Below are positions 5,780-11,751 of a stretch of DNA of 13,646 bases, piece after piece. Under the pieces are notes generated by a model. It saw nothing but the letters and a program-made list of their open reading frames with translations, ran no database searches and was not told the DNA's origin. A program made the position numbers and the translations under genes. Every line of letters starts with the position of its first letter. Within the stretch, counting starts at the first letter, position 1. The stretch spans positions 1 through 13,646 of the forward strand of contig CAYVOX010000090.1 of NCBI GenBank assembly GCA_964453035.1, written 5' to 3'. The DNA is from CAYVOX01 sp964453035. GTDB lineage: Bacteria > Chloroflexota > Anaerolineae > Anaerolineales > Anaerolineaceae.

Positions 5780-7413
5780 GCCCCGCGGAAACCTTGCCCC
5801 TTCCCTTTGGACGCTACATCCTGGAGCAGAAGCTGGGCTCCGGGACCTTTGCGGAAGTGTACCGCGCCACCGATACGCGCCTGGGGCGGACGGTGGCGCT
5901 CAAGCTGCTTAAGCCGCTGCTGGTGGCCGCACCGGAGACGCTTGCGCTCTTTGAGCAGGAAGCCAGGCAGGTGAGCGAGCTTTACCACCCGCGCATTGCC
6001 CCCCTGCATGATTTTGGCGAGGAAAACGGGCGCTATTACCTGGTGATGCGCTTTATTGAGGGTCCCAACCTGGCGGAGCTGATCCAGCAGCGCGGTAAAC
6101 TGCAGCGGGAGGAGGCGGTGCGCATCACCGCCGAGGTGGGCGAGGCGCTCACTTACGCCTACAGTCTGAACCTGGCGCACGGCGACGTCAAACCGCAGAA
6201 CATCCTCATCCACCCCCGTGAGGGCGCTGTGCTGACCGATTTTGGCCTGGCGCGCATGGTGGAAGCCGGCAGCGTGAAGGGCAGCCTCGGGTTGCAGGGC
6301 ACACCCACTTATATGGCGCCGGAGCTGTGGGACGGCCTTCCCGCCAGCCCGGCTTCTGACCAGTACGCCCTGGCCTGCGTGCTGGTGGAGATGCTCACCG
6401 GCGAGGTTCTGTTTGGCGCCAGCACGCCTATGGCTGCGCTCAAGCGCCACACCCAGCCGCCCAACCTGCCGCAGGCGTGGCTGCAGGGCACGGATGCCTG
6501 GTTTGGAAAAGCACTCCTGCAGGCGCTGGCCAAAACGCCGCAGGAACGCCACATCAGCGTGGAGGCTTTTTGCCGGGCGCTGCAGCCGCTCAAACTGGCA
6601 CCTGCCCCGCGCGTGGAGGTGGTAGCCCCACCTGCGTATCCTATTCCACCGGTAGCGCACGAACGTCAAACCCGAATCCGCGAGAAGGACGGCATGGTGG
6701 AGGTGTGCATCCCGGCGGGGGAGTTTTTAATGGGTTCAGATGAGAGCGACAAAGTAGCAAAGGATGACGAAAAGCCTCAGCGCCGGGTGTACCTGGACGA
6801 CTACTGGATCGACCAGACCCTCGTGACCAACGCCATGTTTGTGTGCTTCCTTAACGAGCGTGGCAATCAAAAGGAAGACCATAGTAATTGGTATTATGAT
6901 TTTTTTAATCCTATCAAGCAGAATAACGGGGTCTGGCTAGTTGAAACCGGGTTAGAGCATCACCCAGTTGTAGGTGTGACCTGGTTTGGCGCAAGGGCTT
7001 ACGCAAATTGGGTTGGGCGGAAATTGCCCACCGAGGCGCAGTGGGAAAAAGCTGCGCGTGGTACGGACGGTCGTCTCTATCCCTGGGGCAATCTAGAGCC
7101 AAACCATTCACTGGTGAAATACAACAGCATTAGCGGTACCACTCCTGTGGGTAGTTACCCCTCTGGCGCTAGCCCGTACGGCTTGCTGGATATGGCGGGA
7201 AACGTGTGGGAGTGGTGCCAGGATTGGTTTGACGCTGATTATTACAAAAAGGGGTTGCGTAAAAATCCTCTCGGATCGAAAACAGGTGAAACAAGAGTTA
7301 CCCGAGGCGGTTGCTGGACTAATATGGCCTGGAGCCTTCGGTCAGCATGCCGCGATATGGTCGGACCGAATGTCGCGAACCTCAGAATCGGTTTTCGTTG
7401 TGCCGGGGTTTAA
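5776..7413 (+). CDS. Ser/Thr protein kinase fused to an FGE-sulfatase domain; candidate DGR variable protein
   Basis: The protein has 545 residues. Residues ~14-275 are a Hanks-type kinase: glycine loop GSGTFAEV (21-28), lysine K43 in VALKLL, catalytic loop HGDVKPQN (135-142, HGD instead of HRD, D137), DFG (155-157), and APE in YMAPELWDG. Residues ~306-545 are an FGE-sulfatase/SUMF1-like domain (CIPAGEFLMGS; LPTEAQWEKAARG; LLDMAGNVWEWCQDW; RGGCW...GFRCAGV). In DGR proteins this fold is a ligand-binding scaffold whose C-terminal loop is diversified, and residues 511-543 align without gaps to the TR. I do not see a membrane segment between the domains; the linker is ~30 residues. It overlaps the preceding ATPase gene by four bases. 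From about 6720 onward the G+C content falls sharply, suggesting the FGE domain was exchanged separately. Likely role: sensor kinase, with ligand and substrates unknown. Confidence 0.9.
   Translation: MSPAETLPLPFGRYILEQKLGSGTFAEVYRATDTRLGRTVALKLLKPLLVAAPETLALFEQEARQVSELYHPRIAPLHDFGEENGRYYLVMRFIEGPNLAELIQQRGKLQREEAVRITAEVGEALTYAYSLNLAHGDVKPQNILIHPREGAVLTDFGLARMVEAGSVKGSLGLQGTPTYMAPELWDGLPASPASDQYALACVLVEMLTGEVLFGASTPMAALKRHTQPPNLPQAWLQGTDAWFGKALLQALAKTPQERHISVEAFCRALQPLKLAPAPRVEVVAPPAYPIPPVAHERQTRIREKDGMVEVCIPAGEFLMGSDESDKVAKDDEKPQRRVYLDDYWIDQTLVTNAMFVCFLNERGNQKEDHSNWYYDFFNPIKQNNGVWLVETGLEHHPVVGVTWFGARAYANWVGRKLPTEAQWEKAARGTDGRLYPWGNLEPNHSLVKYNSISGTTPVGSYPSGASPYGLLDMAGNVWEWCQDWFDADYYKKGLRKNPLGSKTGETRVTRGGCWTNMAWSLRSACRDMVGPNVANLRIGFRCAGV
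7304..7404 (+). repeat. DGR variable-region (VR) candidate at the end of the kinase-FGE gene
   Basis: This stretch encodes G G C W T N M A W S L R S A C R D M V G P N V A N L R I G F R C A (residues 511-543). It aligns over 33 codons with the template at 350-450 with no gaps. By hand count, 19 of 31 template adenines differ, against 19 of 68 other bases. The excess at adenines is the DGR signature, but the many non-adenine changes, 13 of 19 at third codon positions, show this is not a fresh copy of this TR. It could be an old VR, one written from a related TR, or simply a homologous FGE terminus. No clear IMH-type GC element or classic VR hairpin follows; the next ~45 bases are A+T-rich. Confidence 0.6.
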
Positions 7414-7463
7414 ATCTTTTCAAAATTCTGCAATTTTTTTCTTATTGAAAAAGGATATTGTTT
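7414..7463 (+). promoter_or_regulatory. A+T-rich 50-base gap with small inverted repeats and the ribosome site of the scaffold gene
   Basis: AAAATT (7422-7427) and AATTTT (7432-7437) form a short stem with loop CTGC, followed by a T run. A second weak stem, TTTTTC...GAAAAA, overlaps it just downstream. This is the longest gap inside the operon-like block and the only strongly A+T-rich one. It could be a weak terminator or processing site lowering expression of downstream genes, or the place where a VR homing element once sat. AAAAAGGA at 7448-7455 is the ribosome site for the ATG at 7464; the upstream in-frame TTG at 7458 is too close to it to be the start. Confidence 0.45.
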
Positions 7464-10244
7464 ATGAACCTTCCAATCGACTCCCTTCCAACCATTTTTT
7501 GCCCCAACAACCACCTCGTGCTGGAGGCGGCAGCCTGCTCCCGGTGCAGCTGGGTTCGCCCGCTCAAAGGCGCGCGCGGCTCCAACGCCTGGGGGGAGGT
7601 GAACCTGGGCCAGCCGCTGGGCATTGTGGAGCAAAAAATCAGGGCGCCGCTGGGGGCAGCGGGCGGGGTGGCGGTGGTGCAGCTCAACGCCGGCGACCTG
7701 CAGGGCTTGCGCCTGGCGGATGGCAGGTTGTTGTGGCGCACGCCCCTGCCAGAAGGCCTGCGACTGTACGCGCTGACCGAGGTCAACGGGCGGGCGCTGG
7801 CTGCCATCTGGGATAGCCGCCCGTTCACCGAGGCCGGTCCCGGCTTCCTGGCCCTCCTCACCGAAAAAGGCGAGCTGCAAAAGGTGTGGAACAGCAGCGG
7901 TTACGGCATCACCGGCGCTATCCAGGTGGGCGAATGGGCTGTGGTGCGCCAGACGGACGGCCTGGTGGGGTTTGAAGCGGCCAACCTCAGCCAGCCGCGC
8001 TGGAAGCGCCCGCTGCAATCCTTCACCGCGCTGCCGCTGACCCACAGCGGCGCGGCGGTGCTGCTCAAGCACGGCGAAACGCTGGAGGCAATCGAAGCCC
8101 ACAACGGAGCTTTGAGGTGGTCGTTCCCGCTGGGGGGCAGCCTGTTCCACCTCCCGGCGGTGGAAGGCCGCCACGCTGCACTGGCGCTGGGTGAGAAAAC
8201 GCTCGTCCTGCTGGATACCGGCAGTTCCTCACCGGAGCGCTGGCGCGCCACCTTTGATAAAATTTACGGCCCGGCGGTCATCACCGGCGGCAGGGTGTTT
8301 GCGGTGGTCAAAGGCAGCAAAGATTCCCACGCCCCGGACTATTACGCGCTGGCAGCGCTTGACCTGGCGCGCGGCACGGAGGTGTGGCGCATCGCGCTGA
8401 ACGGGCTGCGTGCCGCTCACCTGCTGGCTGCCCCCGGCAACTGCCTGCTGGTGTGCGACCATCACGGTCGCATCCAGGCGCACAGCAGCACAGACGGCAA
8501 AATGCTGTGGAAGACCAGCCTGGGCGGCACGGATGATTACCTGGGCACCGAACTGGTTCTGGCGGGCAGCCTGCTGCTGGCAGGCACCTCCAGTGGCAAA
8601 TTGAGCGCCCTGCAACTGGTGGAGGAGACGGTCAGCAAATCAGCGGCGGAATGGTTGGAGCTTGCCCGGCGCAGCCCTGCCTCCAGCGCGGCTGCCGCGG
8701 ATGCCTACGCCCTGGGCGGCCAATTCCGCAAGGCTGCGGAGATCTACGCGGGGATGAAGGAAGTTGACCGGGCTCTGGCGCTCTACGAAAAAGCCGGGGC
8801 GCTGCGCGAGGCCGGCCTGCTGGCGCGCACCTCCTGCAAGCTGGACCTGGCCCTGGCTTACTTTGAGCGCTTTGGGGATCTCATCGGGCAGGCGGAGACG
8901 CTGGACTCGATGGGCGAGCATTACAAGGCCGCCCAGCTTTATGAAAGGGCGCAATCCTGGGTGAAGGCCGGGGAGCAATATTATAAAGTTAAAATGTGGG
9001 CCGAAGCCGCGCGCTGCTACGAGGCCGGCAAAGACTTTGAGCGCGCTGAAAATGCCCGTGAAATGATCGCACCCGATGAAAATCAGATGCGCGCCTTTAT
9101 TGAACAAGGCAAATACGCCCAGGCAGTTGGTATGGCCAGGAAGCTCAAATTCTGGGAGATTGCCGCCGAGCTCAGCAGGGAGAAATTGAGGGATATCCAG
9201 GGGGAAACGTCTGCCCTGCGAAGCTGGTTTGATGAGGAGAGCAGTAAAACGGGCCAATCAGCCTGCCCCGTTCTGCATGCCAGCCGGCTGGCGGACTTAT
9301 ACCAGCAGCAGGGTCAGTTTGAGGAACAGGCGGGCGTGCTGCAGGCCATGGGCAAGCATGCGGAGGCCGGGCAGGCTTACGCGGCTGCCGCCGAGCAAGC
9401 CCGCAATCTTAACAAACCTGTTGAGGAACGCGCCAGGCTGTTGGACCTGGCTAAAGCCTGTTTTAAGGAAGATGGGGTAGATGATAAAGAAAAAGCTTGC
9501 CGTGAAATGGTTTACAGGCTGCGTGGTTGGCCGATTATTATCTCTATCCCCTTGTCGGAAATTAGCCCATTCACCGAAGGGGGGGTGGATATTCTTAAGC
9601 TAAAGGTAGTCAACATTGGGTACGGGGTGGCAAGAAATATCGAGTTCTCTGTCGAGACCGAGTTTTTTGATATTATCCCAAAAAGCAGTACAGGGATAAA
9701 AATCAACGCTATTCAACCGGAAAAATCTTCTTCAGAGCTAACGTACATCTGTTTAATCCCCAAGAAACATGGCCAAAACGTTCCCCTACGCATCCGATTT
9801 AAATGGCAGCGCCCAGACAAAACCTGGGACGAGGGTGAGTACAAATACCTGGCTGTGGTAAACGATCGGCAAAGCAACCAGCCGGTTCAAAACGTAACAA
9901 ACAATTACAGTGGGCCTCATTATGACCATGTCGAACAGGTGAACCAAACCGCGGGCGGGGATGTGCTCAACGATTCTGCCAAAAAAGAAGAGGGCGGCAT
10001 GTATGCCAATTTCAACCATCCCACCGGAACGGCTGCTAACCCCTTCCAAAAGCTGGCGGAAGAATTATCCCATGACAGCCAGTTGTGCCCGGTGTGCAGC
10101 TGCGAAGTGGCCCAGGATGCCACGTACTGCCCGGCCTGCAAAAACACCTTCACCCGCTGCCCGCAGTGCGGCAAACCGGTGGCATTTGACCACAAAGTCT
10201 GCATGTCCTGCAAAGCAACGTTGACCCCAACTACCGGAGGCTAG
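7464..10244 (+). CDS. Multidomain scaffold: zinc ribbon, PQQ/WD-like propeller, TPR-like helices, Ig-like domain, double zinc ribbon
   Basis: The protein has 926 residues, from the ATG placed by AAAAAGGA. The N-terminus has C13-x3-H17 and C25-x2-C28, a zinc ribbon. Residues ~50-390 hold repeated short strands with W-R/K endings (LLWRTPLP, LRWSFPLG, EVWRIALN, MLWKTSLG), as in PQQ-like beta-propellers. Residues ~393-685 are TPR-like helical repeats rich in A, Y and E (FRKAAEIYAG, DRALALYEKAG, YKAAQLYERAQ, WAEAARCYEAG). Residues ~689-800 look like an Ig-like beta-sandwich with distinctly lower G+C. A low-complexity N/Q-rich linker leads to two zinc ribbons, C875/C878/C889/C892 and C899/C902/C913/C916. 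No signal peptide or membrane segment is seen. All recognisable parts are protein-binding modules, so it is probably the hub linking the kinase, ATPases and SPFH proteins. No catalytic motif is visible. Confidence 0.8.
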   Translation: MNLPIDSLPTIFCPNNHLVLEAAACSRCSWVRPLKGARGSNAWGEVNLGQPLGIVEQKIRAPLGAAGGVAVVQLNAGDLQGLRLADGRLLWRTPLPEGLRLYALTEVNGRALAAIWDSRPFTEAGPGFLALLTEKGELQKVWNSSGYGITGAIQVGEWAVVRQTDGLVGFEAANLSQPRWKRPLQSFTALPLTHSGAAVLLKHGETLEAIEAHNGALRWSFPLGGSLFHLPAVEGRHAALALGEKTLVLLDTGSSSPERWRATFDKIYGPAVITGGRVFAVVKGSKDSHAPDYYALAALDLARGTEVWRIALNGLRAAHLLAAPGNCLLVCDHHGRIQAHSSTDGKMLWKTSLGGTDDYLGTELVLAGSLLLAGTSSGKLSALQLVEETVSKSAAEWLELARRSPASSAAAADAYALGGQFRKAAEIYAGMKEVDRALALYEKAGALREAGLLARTSCKLDLALAYFERFGDLIGQAETLDSMGEHYKAAQLYERAQSWVKAGEQYYKVKMWAEAARCYEAGKDFERAENAREMIAPDENQMRAFIEQGKYAQAVGMARKLKFWEIAAELSREKLRDIQGETSALRSWFDEESSKTGQSACPVLHASRLADLYQQQGQFEEQAGVLQAMGKHAEAGQAYAAAAEQARNLNKPVEERARLLDLAKACFKEDGVDDKEKACREMVYRLRGWPIIISIPLSEISPFTEGGVDILKLKVVNIGYGVARNIEFSVETEFFDIIPKSSTGIKINAIQPEKSSSELTYICLIPKKHGQNVPLRIRFKWQRPDKTWDEGEYKYLAVVNDRQSNQPVQNVTNNYSGPHYDHVEQVNQTAGGDVLNDSAKKEEGGMYANFNHPTGTAANPFQKLAEELSHDSQLCPVCSCEVAQDATYCPACKNTFTRCPQCGKPVAFDHKVCMSCKATLTPTTGG

Positions 10245-10245
10245 A

Positions 10246-11742
10246 ATGACCCAACCCCTCACCGAACACAGTTTTGGACGGCGTTTCAGGCTCAGCCAGT
10301 TGCCCGGCGCGGGCCGCAAATTCCTTGAAGTGCCCACCGGCTACCAGGGGGTGGCGCGCGCGGCGGGCGCAGCGGCCCAGGTTTACCCCCCCGGCCGCCA
10401 CCAGGTGCTCACCCTCGGGCAGCGCATTTCGGGGCGCGGCGTGGGCTTTGAATGCGCTGTCCTTTCCGCCCAACCGGAAGCGCTCTTCCTGCGCACCAGC
10501 CGCCTGCTCAGCCAGGATGACGCCCTGCTGGATGCCAGCCTGCTGGTCAGCGTGCAGGTGGCTGATCCCGCCCGCCTGCTGGAGCAGCCCGCCCGCGAGA
10601 ACGGCCTCATCCCTGCGCCGGTGCCCTCGGAGGAGGAGCTGCAAAAAGCGTTGTTCCCGCTCTTCCGCAGGCGCCTGGCGGAGGATTTGCTCAGCGGCCT
10701 GCCAACCAGAGTGCTGGCCGATGAGTTATTCCAGCCGGTGGCGGCGTTGCTCAAGGCCGGTGGGCTCAAGCTGATCAGCATCGGCGTCATCAGCCTGTGG
10801 CGCTCGGAAGACCGCCTGAAGGTGCTCGAAAAAGCGCAGGCGTTGGAAAGCCAGCACCAGATGGCAGAACTGGAAAACGCCGCGCAGCTTGAGGATTTCA
10901 AACGCCAGCTGGCCCAGGAAAACACGCCGGTGCGCGTGGGCGCGGTGGAAGGCAGTTCGGGAGAATTTATCAACCGTTTGGCCAGCGCCGAAGGCTCAAT
11001 TCAGGGGCAAACCCTGGTCAGGTCTGCAATCAAATCTACCGCGGTTGTGGAAACCCGCGGCTCATTCTGGTGGTTGGGGCGCACCCTGGTGATTCTTTTC
11101 ATATTGGCCATTTCAGCATACGTCTCGGAAGTACTATTCCCCGTCTGGTTGACCGATTCAAAACCGGTGGAAATTCTTGGCCTTAAAATCAGCATCTGGA
11201 CTTTTGCGCTGGGGCTGATTTATAAGAACATGGAAGCGCTTTACCACAAACGCGAGCACCACTCTGAGAATCTGCGCATCGAGCGCACCCCCACCCACCT
11301 CGACGACCTGACCGGCAACGACCGGACGCGTATCGATCAACTGGTGCGCAAGCAGGTGGCCGACGGCCTGGAAGAAACCGCGCGCCTGCTCACGGACCTG
11401 CGCCGGCAAGTCAACCGCGATGGAAACGAAGACCTTGCGCTGCGCCTGCACCGCATTGAGCGCAACGCCAAACGCTATGCAGCCGATGCGCTGGATGAAT
11501 CCAAATACCAGCCCGGCTATCTCCAGCGCATTGAACTGGATGAAGCCGAGTTTTTAGGCTTAATCAGTCGCGAGGAGGATGTACTCCTTTATTCCAACGC
11601 GGTGATTCAGATGGCCTTCGGGCTCAAAGAAAGTTATTCCACCCGCCAGCTATCAGACCCGGCTGCATCAGCCCTGGACCTGGAAGTGGAGCGGTTATTC
11701 AATGCTTTTGCGCAGCGCACCCAGGTTTTGCGAAAATCATAG
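10246..11742 (+). CDS. SPFH/band-7-like membrane protein with two transmembrane segments
   Basis: The ATG follows the scaffold stop by one base, with GGAGG at 10236-10240; 498 residues. Residues ~10-190 have the layout of an SPFH/band-7 domain: LEVPTGYQGV...QVYPPGRHQVL, then LLVSVQVADPARLL, then a helix and LISIGVISLW. A short coiled coil follows (~190-225). Two hydrophobic segments at ~279-302 (RTLVILFILAISAYVSEVLF) and ~308-326 (ILGLKISIWTFALGLI) are predicted to cross the membrane. The C-terminal ~170 residues are helical and charged, without a family I can name. SPFH proteins (stomatin, flotillin, prohibitin, HflK/C) build membrane platforms. Unlike the usual layout, the membrane anchor comes after the SPFH-like part. 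The SPFH call is moderate because the N-terminal domain is divergent. Confidence 0.68.
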   Translation: MTQPLTEHSFGRRFRLSQLPGAGRKFLEVPTGYQGVARAAGAAAQVYPPGRHQVLTLGQRISGRGVGFECAVLSAQPEALFLRTSRLLSQDDALLDASLLVSVQVADPARLLEQPARENGLIPAPVPSEEELQKALFPLFRRRLAEDLLSGLPTRVLADELFQPVAALLKAGGLKLISIGVISLWRSEDRLKVLEKAQALESQHQMAELENAAQLEDFKRQLAQENTPVRVGAVEGSSGEFINRLASAEGSIQGQTLVRSAIKSTAVVETRGSFWWLGRTLVILFILAISAYVSEVLFPVWLTDSKPVEILGLKISIWTFALGLIYKNMEALYHKREHHSENLRIERTPTHLDDLTGNDRTRIDQLVRKQVADGLEETARLLTDLRRQVNRDGNEDLALRLHRIERNAKRYAADALDESKYQPGYLQRIELDEAEFLGLISREEDVLLYSNAVIQMAFGLKESYSTRQLSDPAASALDLEVERLFNAFAQRTQVLRKS

Positions 11743-11751
11743 GAGGATGCC

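Noticed and set aside
7229..7816. 195-codon + strand frame overlapping the kinase end and the scaffold start
   Set aside because: It is out of frame with both, crosses the intergenic gap, and shows low-complexity G/A/R-rich sequence; it is not a fusion or frameshift product.
7410..8174. 254-codon open frame on the - strand opposite the scaffold start
   Set aside because: No motif, no ribosome site, and it overlaps a + strand gene with clear domains; a typical high-G+C shadow.
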